Shown: one piece after another, positions 18,506 through 28,172 of the stretch | How positions within the stretch are numbered: position 1 is the first letter of the stretch | Layout: each line of letters opens with the position of its first letter | From: SAR324 cluster bacterium | GTDB taxonomy: Bacteria; SAR324; NAC60-12 | NCBI GenBank assembly: GCA_028281495.1 | Contig: JANQJU010000088.1 | Location: forward strand, 18,515-82,514 | DNA: 64,000 nucleotides | Direction: 5' to 3' | Translations under genes and position numbers: made by a program | The notes under the pieces: generated by a model | Told to the model about the DNA's origin: nothing | The model's input: only the letters and a program-made list of their open reading frames with translations | Database searches by the model: none

Positions 18506-19948
18506 ATGCCCATCGTTCTGTATAATTCCTTGTCTCAGCAAAAAGAAGAGTTCGTTCCCTTACATCCAAATAAGGTGTCGATGTACGTTTGTGGACCGAC
18601 TGTGTATAGCGATCCACACATTGGTCATGCAAAAACCTATGTAAGTTTTGATGTGATGCTACGCTATCTCAAGCACCAAGGTTTTAAAACGTTTTATGTC
18701 CAAAATATTACGGATGTAGGGCATTTATTAGGCGACGACAACGAAGGAGAAGATCGCATTCTCAAAAAAGCTCGAGAAGCCGATCAAGAACCCATGGCAA
18801 TTGCCGAGTACTATGCTTACCGTTACTTCGAGGTCATGGACCGATTGGGCGTGCAACGACCTGATATTTCCCCCAGAGCAACTGGTCACATACCGGAACA
18901 ATTGGAGTTGATCCAGGATTTGATGGAACGAGGCTATGCGTATGAAGTCAATGGATCGGTCTATTTCAATGTGGCAAAATACCCTGAATACGCGGCGCTT
19001 TCCAATCGCGACACGGAAGAAATGAAAAGCGGCACTCGTGTGGAAGTAAGAAGTGAAAAACAGAATTCTCAAGATTTTGCTTTATGGAAACGCGCAGAAG
19101 GCGGGCACCTGATGCGTTGGAGAGATCCATGGAGCGGGTGGGGATATCCCGGCTGGCATACTGAATGTGTGGCGATGAGTTCTAAATACTTGGGAGACAC
19201 TTTCGATATTCACGGTGGAGGGATGGATCTAAAATTTCCACATCATGACAGTGAAATTGCTCAGGCCCGATGCACAGATAAAGGTTTTGCTCGCTATTGG
19301 ATGCATTCCAATATGCTTACAATCAGCGGCCAAAAGATGAGCAAATCTTTGGGTAATTTTATTACCCTTCATGATGCTTGTGATGAATTTGACCCACTCA
19401 CCATTCGTTACTTCTGCGTTGCCAGCCATTATCGCTCTGTTGTGGATTATAGCCAGGACGCGTTGGTGGGTGCCCAAACTGCTTTGCTTCGTTTGCATCA
19501 AGTGACTCAAGCGCTTCGAGATCGATTGCCAGAAAATGTGAAACCCACCCACCAACACTTTCAAGATTACCGGGATCGCTTTTGTGAAGCGATGGATGAC
19601 GATTTTTCGACACCGCAAGCTCTTGCTGTGCTCTTTGAACTCAGCAAAGAAGCCAATGTGTTGTTACGGTCTGAAACCCCCGATCCTTCTCGGATTGCGG
19701 ATGCTGAGCATTTGTTTACTTCCTTGGGAGGAACAGTGCTTGGTATCATACCTACAGAAATTATAACCCACCATAAGGCAGATGAACGACTCGCAGATGT
19801 GATGGAACTGATGATCGATTTGAGGCAACATTTCCGAAAGAATAAGGATTTTGCCATGTCGGATCAAGTTCGTGACAGACTGAAAAATATTGGAATCCAA
19901 CTACAAGACAGCAAAGACGGTTGTTCTTGGGAATGGATTGAGTCTTGA
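18506..19948 (+). CDS. cysS: Cysteinyl-tRNA synthetase
   Basis: A 480-residue class I aminoacyl-tRNA synthetase charging tRNA-Cys. The HIGH motif is in YSDPHIGHAKTY (residues ~34-45) and KMSKS is in GQKMSKSLGN. The zinc ligands are Cys29 in YVCGPTVY, the Cys of HTECVAMS, and the His pair in FPHHDSEIAQ. Length and domain order are normal, with the tRNA-binding C-terminus intact. The ATG at 18506 has no strong ribosome site. A metallophosphoesterase follows after 33 bp and is probably co-transcribed. Confidence 0.97.
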   Translation: MPIVLYNSLSQQKEEFVPLHPNKVSMYVCGPTVYSDPHIGHAKTYVSFDVMLRYLKHQGFKTFYVQNITDVGHLLGDDNEGEDRILKKAREADQEPMAIAEYYAYRYFEVMDRLGVQRPDISPRATGHIPEQLELIQDLMERGYAYEVNGSVYFNVAKYPEYAALSNRDTEEMKSGTRVEVRSEKQNSQDFALWKRAEGGHLMRWRDPWSGWGYPGWHTECVAMSSKYLGDTFDIHGGGMDLKFPHHDSEIAQARCTDKGFARYWMHSNMLTISGQKMSKSLGNFITLHDACDEFDPLTIRYFCVASHYRSVVDYSQDALVGAQTALLRLHQVTQALRDRLPENVKPTHQHFQDYRDRFCEAMDDDFSTPQALAVLFELSKEANVLLRSETPDPSRIADAEHLFTSLGGTVLGIIPTEIITHHKADERLADVMELMIDLRQHFRKNKDFAMSDQVRDRLKNIGIQLQDSKDGCSWEWIES

Positions 19949-19981
19949 AAGTCGATACTAATCCCTTATTAGGAACATCCT

Positions 19982-20854
19982 TTGTTTTACTTCATTACTT
20001 TAATAATAGGAGTCGTTCTGGGCATCTACATTGCTAGAGAACTGGAGCGCAAAGCATGCTTACCCATTCACTTCAACCGCGGCATCGATTTTAATGTCCA
20101 ACCTGAAGCTTCTGAAATTCGTGTTGTTTTACTTGGCGATACTGGTTCGGGAAACAGTCAGCAAAAGCAAGTGGCCGCTGCGATGGAAAAGACCTGTGCT
20201 GAAAAAGGCTGTGACCTCGTCCTGCTATTGGGCGACAACTTCATTATGGACGGAGTGAGTGATGTCGGGGATCCTCAATTTCAATATAAGTTTGAAGACA
20301 TCTACTCTTTATCGCTACCTTTTTATGCTGTCTTAGGAAACCACGATTTTCGGGGAAGCTGGCGAGCCCAAATTGAATACACGCAGCGCAGCGAACGATG
20401 GAAGATGCCAGATGTGAATTACGCTATTGAGGCAGGCCCTGTCTTGTTCCAAGCCATTAACACAACCTGTACGATTTGTTCCCTGGCATCACTTTTTGGT
20501 AAAAAACAAAAACCATGGAAAGTGGTGTTTGGGCACCGTCCTTTTGTTACAAGTGGACGGCATAGGGGGATGACAGGATTAGAACGTTTCTTGATTTTGC
20601 TTTCCAAAACACAGTTTGTATTTTCCGGACACAACCACATTCTGGAACACCTTCACTATAAAGGTATCGATCAAATTGTTTCTGGTGGTGGTGGAAATCC
20701 GATCCATGAGATTGCAGAAAAACCATCACCATTCAAAAAATTTCTCCTACAAGATTTGGGATATGTTTGGGTGCATTTCACAGCACAACAAGTCAATACT
20801 CATTTCTTTGATGCAACTGGTCAGGAAGTCTACCATTTTACGCGAAGTCGGTAA
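19982..20854 (+). CDS. Membrane-anchored calcineurin-like metallophosphoesterase
   Basis: A 290-residue protein with an N-terminal membrane helix (FYFITLIIGVVLGIYIA) followed by a metallophosphatase domain facing the periplasm, or possibly the cytosol. The metal motifs are GDTGSGN, LLGDNF, LGNHDFRG, FGHRPF and SGHNHILEH, all of the calcineurin superfamily. The pattern GDTGxGN with YAVLGNHD resembles purple-acid-phosphatase/Apa-type bacterial enzymes. The start must be a TTG at 19982, because no ATG or GTG lies upstream of the membrane segment; AGGA sits 7 nt before it. It is downstream of cysS. The substrate is not predictable. Confidence 0.85.
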   Translation: MFYFITLIIGVVLGIYIARELERKACLPIHFNRGIDFNVQPEASEIRVVLLGDTGSGNSQQKQVAAAMEKTCAEKGCDLVLLLGDNFIMDGVSDVGDPQFQYKFEDIYSLSLPFYAVLGNHDFRGSWRAQIEYTQRSERWKMPDVNYAIEAGPVLFQAINTTCTICSLASLFGKKQKPWKVVFGHRPFVTSGRHRGMTGLERFLILLSKTQFVFSGHNHILEHLHYKGIDQIVSGGGGNPIHEIAEKPSPFKKFLLQDLGYVWVHFTAQQVNTHFFDATGQEVYHFTRSR

Positions 20855-20906
20855 GACTCCACCACCATTTCCCAAGATCCATCCCTGATACCACAGATTC
20901 AAACAC

Positions 20907-20942
20907 GATTCGTCTTTTCGCTCTCAAACTTTACGACGAATC
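20907..20942 (+). promoter_or_regulatory. Inverted repeat just upstream of msbA
   Basis: GATTCGTC (20907-20914) and GACGAATC (20935-20942) form a perfect 8-bp inverted repeat with a 20-nt loop, ending 19 bp before the ABC exporter start. It could be a leader hairpin, a weak terminator for the preceding cysS transcript, or an operator. No U-run follows. Confidence 0.3.
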
Positions 20943-20961
20943 ACCATTCTCTAAATTGATT

Positions 20962-22722
20962 ATGAACTCAAAAAAAACAAAAAAAGATCATGGCTTTCTA
21001 CGACTATTGAAACTGGTTTTGCCTTACAAAGTTTGGATTTTTCTTAGTCTGGTCAGCATGATCGGTTACAACGTTTTTAGTGCAGCCCCGGCTTATTACA
21101 CTAAAGATATTATTGATTCCTTGGAGCAAAAACCGGATTTGGATAGCTTTTTCCTCGTTAGTGTTGGACTGGTTTTGGTCTTCGGCATGAAAGGGGTTTG
21201 CCATTTCTTTCAAACCTTCAGCATGGGGCTGATGGTTCAACGATTGCTCAATGAATTACGACAGCAATTGTTTGTCCATATCCAGAAACTTTCCCTCGCC
21301 TTTTTTACAAGGTCCAAAACTGGTGATCTGATCTCCCGTTTCACGACCGATACACAAACTCTACAAGCTGCGTTGAATGTGGGCATCACAGGCCCTTTTC
21401 GAGACATCCCCCGTTTGTTTTTGCTCCTTGCAATAATGTTGGATCGAAGTTGGCGATTGACATTGCTCACACTAGCCGTAATCCCTGTCGCAGCCCTATG
21501 TATTCAATTGTTTGGTCGTCGAAATAAACGCGCTGTGAGTGCTCGGCAAGAAAGCTTTGGAGAGCTTGCGAGTTTGTTGTTGGAATCGATGACAGGCGTT
21601 CGAGTGGTTAAAGCATTTGGGATGGAACATTATGAAATTGGGCGTTTTAGTGAGTCCAACGACAAGTTGTATCGGCATAATATGAAGTCAATTCTTATCA
21701 CCTCTTATTCTTCTCCTATAATCGAAATCATAGGAGCCATTGCTGGAGCAACAATATTAGCTTATGGTGGATATCTGGTGGTGCACGATGTGATTACAAT
21801 TGGAGCACTTGCTTCGTTCTTGGTCAGTTTTTTGATGATGAATGATCCTGCTAAACAATTAAACGGATTCAATCTGAAATTACAGGAAGGGCTCGCGGCA
21901 CTCCAACGAATTCATGCCATTTTGGATACGGATGTTGAGATTCATGAAAAACCAAATGCCCACTCCTTGGAAAGATTTGAAAAGGAAATTGTGTTGGACA
22001 TTCGTTCTTTCCAATACGATAGCAAGGGAACTCCTGCATTGGAAAATTTCAAGATGACTGTTCAAAAGGGTGAAGTGATCGCTTTAGTAGGTAGCAGTGG
22101 AGCCGGGAAGTCGACTTTAATCAACTTGATTCCCCGGTTTTATGATGTGACAGAGGGTTCGATTCGTATCGATGGCTATGACATTCGCGATGTCAACCTG
22201 AGATCGCTACGTCAATTGATCGCCATCGTAACGCAGGACACGATTTTGTTTAATGACACTATCACCAATAATATCTCCTATGGCCACCCGGAATGTCCAG
22301 AAGCACTCGTGACCGAAGCTGCCGAGGCGGCAAACGCCCACGATTTTATTCTGAATCAAAAAGAGGGTTACAACACATTGATTGGGGAAAAAGGAGTGCT
22401 TCTCTCCGGTGGACAACGACAGCGTCTCTCGATTGCAAGGGCAATTTTGAAAGATGCCCCCATCCTCATTTTGGATGAAGCAACTTCCGCTCTTGACTCT
22501 GAATCTGAAATTGCGGTTCAACAAGCCCTCGAACATTTAATGGAAAATCGCACGACATTCGTAATTGCTCATAGGCTTTCAACCATACGTCACGCCGACA
22601 GGATTTGCGTGTTGGAACAAGGTCAAATCGTGGAAATTGGCGACCATGACACACTGCTCGCTCAAAATGGCCGTTACAAGCAATTGTACGATCTCCAGTT
22701 CCGGGAACAGACAAGAGATTGA
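20962..22722 (+). CDS. msbA: MsbA-family lipid A/phospholipid ABC exporter
   Basis: A 586-residue half-transporter that flips lipid A core or related lipids across the inner membrane as a homodimer. The N-terminal ~320 residues carry six membrane segments, including PYKVWIFLSLVSMIGYNVF. The nucleotide-binding domain has P-loop ALVGSSGAGKST, signature LLSGGQRQRLS, Walker B ILILDEATSALD and the switch His in VIAHRLSTI. The ATG at 20962 is used; an upstream TTG (20956) gives two extra residues. MsbA is the best family match, but other homodimeric exporters are similar. No lpx or kdt genes are adjacent to confirm the cargo. Confidence 0.85.
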   Translation: MNSKKTKKDHGFLRLLKLVLPYKVWIFLSLVSMIGYNVFSAAPAYYTKDIIDSLEQKPDLDSFFLVSVGLVLVFGMKGVCHFFQTFSMGLMVQRLLNELRQQLFVHIQKLSLAFFTRSKTGDLISRFTTDTQTLQAALNVGITGPFRDIPRLFLLLAIMLDRSWRLTLLTLAVIPVAALCIQLFGRRNKRAVSARQESFGELASLLLESMTGVRVVKAFGMEHYEIGRFSESNDKLYRHNMKSILITSYSSPIIEIIGAIAGATILAYGGYLVVHDVITIGALASFLVSFLMMNDPAKQLNGFNLKLQEGLAALQRIHAILDTDVEIHEKPNAHSLERFEKEIVLDIRSFQYDSKGTPALENFKMTVQKGEVIALVGSSGAGKSTLINLIPRFYDVTEGSIRIDGYDIRDVNLRSLRQLIAIVTQDTILFNDTITNNISYGHPECPEALVTEAAEAANAHDFILNQKEGYNTLIGEKGVLLSGGQRQRLSIARAILKDAPILILDEATSALDSESEIAVQQALEHLMENRTTFVIAHRLSTIRHADRICVLEQGQIVEIGDHDTLLAQNGRYKQLYDLQFREQTRD

Positions 22723-22827
22723 CCCGCCCTCCCTATTGCCTCTCCTAGTGTTTTAGGATACTTTCGCTTCGCCAACGGGGCTTTCCATCCTTGTTAACAA
22801 ACGACTGCGTATATTTCTTGATTGAGC

Positions 22828-24666
22828 ATGAGTGACAATCAACAGATCATACTAGAGCATTTGAGAGCTTCACGTTATTTCAAGGCATTGCCTGAAGAAA
22901 CGTTACGCCAACTTCTGATATTGGCTGAATTGAAAAAATTCAGCAAAGACGAAGTGTTGGTAGAGCAAGGGCAGCAAGAAACTTCAGTCTATATTCTTGT
23001 TCAGGGATCCATGTCGATTCTGGTAGATGGACAATTCATCTACAATCTCAATCGCCGAGGCGACATCATCGGCGAGGTCAATTTCATTACGGGAAAAGGA
23101 TCCGGTGCCACAGTCATAGCCAATGGTGACCTCGAAACCATCAAGATTGCTTCCAATTCTCTCACCGCGATTCGTCAAGATACCACCCGCGAGTTGCAGA
23201 ATGTGCTCTATAAGAGCTTCTCATTAATTCTCTCAGAAAAACTTTTTCTCACCTCTGAAAAAGCAAAACATTACGAAACATTGACACAAGACTTACAGTT
23301 GGCTCGGGATGACTTAGAACAGCGTGTTACGGATCGGACTGAGGATCTCCAAAAAGCCAACTCGAAATTAAAAGAAGAAATCCTAGAACGCGAGCGAGTC
23401 GAGTTGGCTTTGCGTCGTCGTATGCAGATCGACAAATTGGTTACTTCTGTCTCCCGACAGTTCATCACGACCCCTTTTGAAGATATTGACGCGATCATTC
23501 ATGAAACGTTGGAATCTGTGGCAGAATGCATCCAAGTGGAACGCATTTATTTCTGTTCTGAATTGGATGGTGGCACTGAGATACATCACATTTACGAATG
23601 GCACGTTCCGGAGATAAATTCCCACCGAGAATTGATTGAAGGATTACTAGTTCATCATTTTCCGGCATTCAAAGAAACTTCGAGTCAAGATGAGGGGTAC
23701 ACCTATATTTACGATCCTCTCTTTTACCATCAAACGGTGGTGGGCTTTTTCGGTGGCGATTCCTTGCGAAAATTAGAATGGGCTGAGGATGACTATCGGC
23801 TGCTAAGCATGGTGGGAGAAATCATGATAGGGGCCTTAATGCGTAAGCATGCCCAAGAGCAACTGATTCAGGCCCAAGCAAAAGAGGCAGAGCTAAAAAT
23901 GGCCGCTGCTGTGCAGCAGACTTTGATTCCAAAACAGCTTCCCATTGTTTCCAATCTCGAATTGAGCAGCTACTACCAGTCGGCTTCAGAAACAGGCGGC
24001 GACTGGTATGGCTTCATGACTCAAATTCCTCAACATTTTTATATTTTAATCGGAGACGTGACGGGGCATGGTGCCCCGGCCGCTATGATTACCGCCAATA
24101 TTTGCGGAGCCTGTCGTACTTTAGAAAATCTCTATGGAGAAAAACAAATTGCTCCTTCTCCCGCAGAATTGCTTAAGCAACTTAACCAATCTGTGCTTGC
24201 TGCGGGTTCCAGTGATCTGTGGATGACTTTTTTTATTGCTCGGATTGATCTCGAAAACGGCTGGTTGACATTTTCCAATGCCGGCCACAATTTTCCCTTT
24301 CTGATAAAAGCTGACGGCAATCTGAAGCATCTGCTCAATCGCAATTCTCATTTAGGTCATCCGAACAACCACTTCACCGAAAACGGCTGTCAATTGGAAG
24401 CAGGCGACCTGTTGTTTTTCTATACCGATGGGCTGATCGAAAACGAAAACCCTCAAGGCAAGATGTGGGGTCATCAACGATTGGGACACTTTCTGAAAAA
24501 GCACCATGATCTTTCAGTCAACGGCATCAAAGATTTCATCCTGAATAAAGCATTTCAATTTTTTGGAGACCAACCTCCTGAAGATGATCTCACCCTTGTT
24601 GCCTGTAAAGTCTTAGTTCCCTTTCGACTCTCCCCGATCACAGGTTTCTCAGAATCGAATAACTGA
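22828..24666 (+). CDS. cNMP-binding - GAF - SpoIIE/PP2C phosphatase
   Basis: About 612 residues. An N-terminal CRP-like cyclic-nucleotide-binding domain (~15-130; RRGDIIGEVNFITG) is followed by a coiled coil (~150-200), a GAF-like domain (~205-345), and a SpoIIE/RsbU-type PP2C phosphatase (~360-600). The phosphatase motifs are SETGGDWYGFM, IGDVTGHGAPAAMITA, SNAGHNFPFL and LLFFYTDGLIE, and the metal-binding Asp residues are present. Such enzymes dephosphorylate STAS-domain anti-sigma antagonists. The ATG at 22828 follows a TTG (22822) two codons upstream. The N-terminal module is a close relative of that in the histidine kinase at 13744-15066, which suggests that both read the same ligand. A STAS protein is encoded at 56004. 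Confidence 0.92.
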   Translation: MSDNQQIILEHLRASRYFKALPEETLRQLLILAELKKFSKDEVLVEQGQQETSVYILVQGSMSILVDGQFIYNLNRRGDIIGEVNFITGKGSGATVIANGDLETIKIASNSLTAIRQDTTRELQNVLYKSFSLILSEKLFLTSEKAKHYETLTQDLQLARDDLEQRVTDRTEDLQKANSKLKEEILERERVELALRRRMQIDKLVTSVSRQFITTPFEDIDAIIHETLESVAECIQVERIYFCSELDGGTEIHHIYEWHVPEINSHRELIEGLLVHHFPAFKETSSQDEGYTYIYDPLFYHQTVVGFFGGDSLRKLEWAEDDYRLLSMVGEIMIGALMRKHAQEQLIQAQAKEAELKMAAAVQQTLIPKQLPIVSNLELSSYYQSASETGGDWYGFMTQIPQHFYILIGDVTGHGAPAAMITANICGACRTLENLYGEKQIAPSPAELLKQLNQSVLAAGSSDLWMTFFIARIDLENGWLTFSNAGHNFPFLIKADGNLKHLLNRNSHLGHPNNHFTENGCQLEAGDLLFFYTDGLIENENPQGKMWGHQRLGHFLKKHHDLSVNGIKDFILNKAFQFFGDQPPEDDLTLVACKVLVPFRLSPITGFSESNN

Positions 24667-24716
24667 GTGTCACTCTCTTCTCTTTGAAATTAAGCCACAC
24701 CGATTGTTCATTTTTC

Positions 24717-25571
24717 TTATTCGGACACGTACGCCTGAACCCATTGATTTCGTTTTTGACGGAATGCCTTACCCAATTGATCAACTGTAGGGTGAATACA
24801 AGGAAATTTTCTATCTTCCCATTGATGAACCGGAACGATTTCATAGAGCGAGTTGGTCATAAAAATGGCATCTGCTGTAAACAAATCGTGATAAGAAAAC
24901 GGTATCTCAGCTACCGGTCCAAAAATTGGAAACAACTCCAATACCAGTTGGCGTGTGATCCCCGGTAGCACAGCCAAATTGAGTGGAGGGGTGAACAGCT
25001 GATCATCTTTCAGCATGAATAAATTGCTTCGTGTTCCTTCTTGAACCCAATCGTTTTCCACACAGAATAATGCTTCGTCGAAACCACAATTTTTAGCTTC
25101 GTTCAGGGCAACCAAGTTTTCCAGATAGTTGAGGCTCTTGTGACCCGTAATTTGTGAGGTGTAAGAACGCCGAGCCAACGCCAAGGTCAAAGACCAGGTC
25201 CAAGTAGAACTTGGCGAAAAAGGGCGTGCTTCTAGCAGGAAAGTTGGGGTGGAAGTGGAATCTATATTCAAACCTGGGGCCGTTCGCAACCCTCGACTCA
25301 AAGTAATGCGAAGATATCCGTCGTTGATTTGATTTCGATTGATGAGTTCCTGAGTCCAGGTCTGAACGAGCTGCCAATCGTAAGGGAGAGGAATATGGAA
25401 GTGAGATGCTGAGCCTTGTAGGCGTTTCCAATGTAATAGATTTTGAAAGGGGTGGCCCTGATACACACGGATTGACTCGAAAAGGCCGTCTCCCAATAAA
25501 AAACCACGATCAATTGCCGAAATGGTTGCTTGTGTTTCAGGTAGAAACTCGCCGTTCAGACACAACCACAT
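24717..25571 (-). CDS. Class IV PLP aminotransferase / aminodeoxychorismate lyase (PabC-like)
   Basis: A 284-residue fold type IV PLP enzyme. The sequence contains SAIDRGFLLGDGLFESIRVY near the N-terminus, the PLP lysine in GHKSLNYLENLVA, and QEGTRSNLFM, which binds the cofactor. The DGLFESIRVYQG form and length suit 4-amino-4-deoxychorismate lyase (folate pathway), although D-amino-acid or branched-chain aminotransferases share these motifs. It is 3 bp downstream of the acidic unknown gene and so in its operon. No pabA/pabB is nearby. Confidence 0.8.
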   Translation of the reverse strand: MWLCLNGEFLPETQATISAIDRGFLLGDGLFESIRVYQGHPFQNLLHWKRLQGSASHFHIPLPYDWQLVQTWTQELINRNQINDGYLRITLSRGLRTAPGLNIDSTSTPTFLLEARPFSPSSTWTWSLTLALARRSYTSQITGHKSLNYLENLVALNEAKNCGFDEALFCVENDWVQEGTRSNLFMLKDDQLFTPPLNLAVLPGITRQLVLELFPIFGPVAEIPFSYHDLFTADAIFMTNSLYEIVPVHQWEDRKFPCIHPTVDQLGKAFRQKRNQWVQAYVSE

Positions 25572-25574
25572 GAC

Positions 25575-26771
25575 TTATTTTTCTTCGAATACGACAGGAT
25601 ATTTGATCTCATTGATAACCGCACCGTTTTCGACAAGGACGTGAATTTTGCTACGGTCCACGGTTTCCAATGCATTTTTATCAATCGCTTTAAGCAAACC
25701 GAAAACGCTACGAAACTCTAAATCCAAATAAGCTTGCATCACTTTCTGCAGTTCAGCAATTGGCTCCTGGGAACTAATCACCAAACTGTTGCCCAAGTTA
25801 GAAAAACGAATGGTGTTTTCCGAAGTTTCCAATGCAGTCGCTTCCAAGATATCAGAGGCGTTGAAAGCATTTTCGTGCTCTGATTCATTGAGTGTCTCTG
25901 TTTCTTGCAGAATAATAGAAGATGCCGAATCAGTGGTAACAGTATTAGCCGCGGCACCTTGCTTGGAGTCTTCAGTGTTTTCTGACTTGGTTGGCAGGCT
26001 GCTAAGTTCCACTTCCTCAGTTACAGGACTCTTGCTAGTTGAAGAAGGCGTTTTTTCTTGCTGTTCCGTATCAAGCTCTTGAGGAGGAGGTACTTCAATC
26101 TCTGACGAAGACTCGGCGGTTGCGATAGGATCTTGCAGTCCTTTTTGAATCGAAACGTATGTAGGTGCAACTTCTACCTCTTTGGTATCACCAATATCGG
26201 ATTCTTCTTGGGACGGAGGCTCCGGTTCGACTAATACCGGCTTAGAAGAAACTGGTGTCGGAAGAGGAATAGTGCCTGCGGTGGGGACATCTAAACTTGC
26301 AAGAGAAGGGGGTTTTTCTTGGGCTTTATTGGTTTGAGGAACCGAGATGTCCGTTTCTAGCGCGCCAAGACCAGCTTCCGGTTGAGGTGCTTCAGAAAGC
26401 TCATCCGATGCAGACAATATTGCAGATTCAGATGGGGTTCCAACCGGAGAAGGGGCCAGAGATTCTAGTTCGGGTTCGGCATTCACTTGTTCTCGAACAA
26501 ATTGGCGCAGGTCTTCTTGTTGTTCCGCTGGCAATTGTTTGAGTTGTTTTAACAAGCTCATATCTTGCGGAGTCAATCCTAGAATCGTCATCACCGTGTT
26601 TTTTGCGGCAATTCGTTGTTTCTTGCTTTTTCCTTCTCCGAGGCCATCGACGATCGTTTCTAAATGAATTTGCTGAGACTGAGGGAGTTGCATGAGTTTT
26701 TCTAATAAAACCAGATGCCGATTTTCAACTTCGGATAGCATGATGGCGTCATTTCTCCATTCTTCACTCAT
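25575..26771 (-). CDS. Unknown acidic protein with paired N-terminal helices and disordered centre
   Basis: I do not recognise this 398-residue protein. The N-terminal ~110 residues are helical and contain a repeated unit: VLLEKLMQLPQSQQIHLETI near residue 20 and LLKQLKQLPAEQQEDLRQFV near residue 75 share LL-x2-L-x-QLP-x2-QQ-x2-L. Residues ~115-300 are Pro/Ser/Glu/Thr-rich low complexity. The C-terminal ~85 residues (from NTIRFSNLGNSLVI) look folded and mix strand and helix. No signal peptide or membrane span is seen, so it is probably cytosolic. It is in an operon with the PabC-like gene, and nothing in it supports a folate role. Confidence 0.75.
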   Translation of the reverse strand: MSEEWRNDAIMLSEVENRHLVLLEKLMQLPQSQQIHLETIVDGLGEGKSKKQRIAAKNTVMTILGLTPQDMSLLKQLKQLPAEQQEDLRQFVREQVNAEPELESLAPSPVGTPSESAILSASDELSEAPQPEAGLGALETDISVPQTNKAQEKPPSLASLDVPTAGTIPLPTPVSSKPVLVEPEPPSQEESDIGDTKEVEVAPTYVSIQKGLQDPIATAESSSEIEVPPPQELDTEQQEKTPSSTSKSPVTEEVELSSLPTKSENTEDSKQGAAANTVTTDSASSIILQETETLNESEHENAFNASDILEATALETSENTIRFSNLGNSLVISSQEPIAELQKVMQAYLDLEFRSVFGLLKAIDKNALETVDRSKIHVLVENGAVINEIKYPVVFEEK

Positions 26772-26942
26772 GCAGACCTTTCCTAGAACTTCATTTTGAG
26801 ATGATGGAAATCGAAAAAATTACTCTTTGGCATAATACCAAATGTAAGGCAAGAGAAGAGTGGCGAGGGCTTCTGTACACCTCGAAGTCTTTGAACTGCC
26901 TTGACATTTTGGGTTATATCCAGTCTATTTTCCTCTTCATGT

Positions 26943-27019
26943 CGGAGCGTAGCGCAGTCTGGTAGCGCACACGTCTGGGGGGCGTGCGGTCGCAGGTTCA
27001 AATCCTGTCGCTCCGACCA
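26943..27019 (+). tRNA. tRNA-Pro (anticodon GGG)
   Basis: This 77-nt stretch folds as a tRNA. The acceptor CGGAGCG pairs with CGCTCCG. The D stem is GCGC with loop AGTCTGGTA. The anticodon stem is CACGT/GCGTG (the last pair is U-G) with loop CTGGGGG, which places anticodon GGG at 34-36. The T arm GCAGG-TTCAAAT-CCTGT is standard. CCA is encoded (27017-27019). It decodes CCC/CCU proline codons. It ends 82 bp before the DAHP synthase start on the same strand. Confidence 0.96.
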
Positions 27020-27101
27020 TCCCAAGCCAAGAATACCTCATCAAATTATTGCTCCTAAGCATCCAAAGCATTCCCGATCATCCAACCACAAACAGGAAAA
27101 A

Positions 27102-28154
27102 ATGCAGAACACCAGCAATTTGAACGTGAAGGGTACCGAACCGCTCATCACACCGGCAGATTTATTGAAAAAAAGACCCATGACAGACTCTGCTAACGAT
27201 ACTGTCGTGACAGGCCGCCAGACGGTTCAAGATATTCTGGACGGCAAAGACACACGATTACTATGTGTGGTAGGGCCTTGCTCGATCCACGATACGGGTG
27301 CCGCCCTAGACTATGCTGACCGCCTGAAAGAATTGGCAGATCGTTTATCTGATCAATTGTTTTTTGTGATGCGTGTCTATTTTGAAAAGCCTCGTACCAC
27401 AGTGGGTTGGAAAGGATTGATCAATGATCCTGATTTAAACGGCACTTGTAAAATCCAAAAAGGCCTTGAGTTAGCACGCCAGTTGTTGATTGACATCAAT
27501 GAAAAGGGTCTCCCTACTGGAACAGAAATGCTGGATCCGATCACACCGCAATATATTGCGGACTTGATTTCATGGAGTGCTATTGGAGCTAGAACCACCG
27601 AATCACAAACCCATCGGGAGATGGCTAGCGGATTATCCATGCCAGTGGGTTTCAAAAATGGCACGACTGGAGATTTGAATGTTGCTATCAATGCGATGAA
27701 ATCTGCTAAAGAACCCCATAACTTTTTGGGTATCGATCCTTATAGCCGTGTTTCGATCATTCAAACCGCAGGCAATGGATACGGTCACGTTGTTCTGCGT
27801 GGAGGAGGTGGTAAAACGAATTATGATGAAGAATCAGTGCGCATAGCAGAAGAAAGTTTGAGATCAAATAACCTGCGAACCGCAGTAATGATCGATTGCA
27901 GCCACGCAAATTCTCATAAAAATCACGAGAAACAAATGGATGTCCTATCCGATATTACAAAACAAATTGTGAATGGAAATCAATCCATCATCGGCGTAAT
28001 GATGGAAAGTCACATTAATGCAGGCAATCAAAAGCACCCTTCTGAGTTGCCTTTGCAGTACGGGGTGTCCATCACTGATAAATGCTTGGACTGGGAACGT
28101 ACTAAAACAACATTTACCCAAACTCACGAAAAACTAAAAAATAAACCTCAGTAG
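27102..28154 (+). CDS. aroF/aroG: 3-deoxy-7-phosphoheptulonate (DAHP) synthase, class I
   Basis: A 350-residue enzyme joining PEP and erythrose-4-phosphate, the entry to the shikimate pathway. Family motifs include VVGPCSIHD, FEKPRTTVGWKGL, TGTEMLDPITPQY, WSAIGARTTESQTHRE, LRGGGGKTNY and MIDCSHANS. These match the type I-alpha enzymes of E. coli AroF/G/H. Which feedback inhibitor it senses cannot be read. The ATG at 27102 follows AGGAAAAA. The open frame extends upstream through the tRNA-Pro gene, but that extension is not coding. With trpAB it adds to aromatic amino-acid synthesis in the window. Confidence 0.95.
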   Translation: MQNTSNLNVKGTEPLITPADLLKKRPMTDSANDTVVTGRQTVQDILDGKDTRLLCVVGPCSIHDTGAALDYADRLKELADRLSDQLFFVMRVYFEKPRTTVGWKGLINDPDLNGTCKIQKGLELARQLLIDINEKGLPTGTEMLDPITPQYIADLISWSAIGARTTESQTHREMASGLSMPVGFKNGTTGDLNVAINAMKSAKEPHNFLGIDPYSRVSIIQTAGNGYGHVVLRGGGGKTNYDEESVRIAEESLRSNNLRTAVMIDCSHANSHKNHEKQMDVLSDITKQIVNGNQSIIGVMMESHINAGNQKHPSELPLQYGVSITDKCLDWERTKTTFTQTHEKLKNKPQ

Positions 28155-28172
28155 TAGGAATCACTCCTTTGT

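Noticed and set aside
26901..27101. N-terminal extension of the DAHP synthase frame
   Set aside because: It runs through the tRNA-Pro gene and has no family homology; a ribosome site precedes the ATG at 27102.
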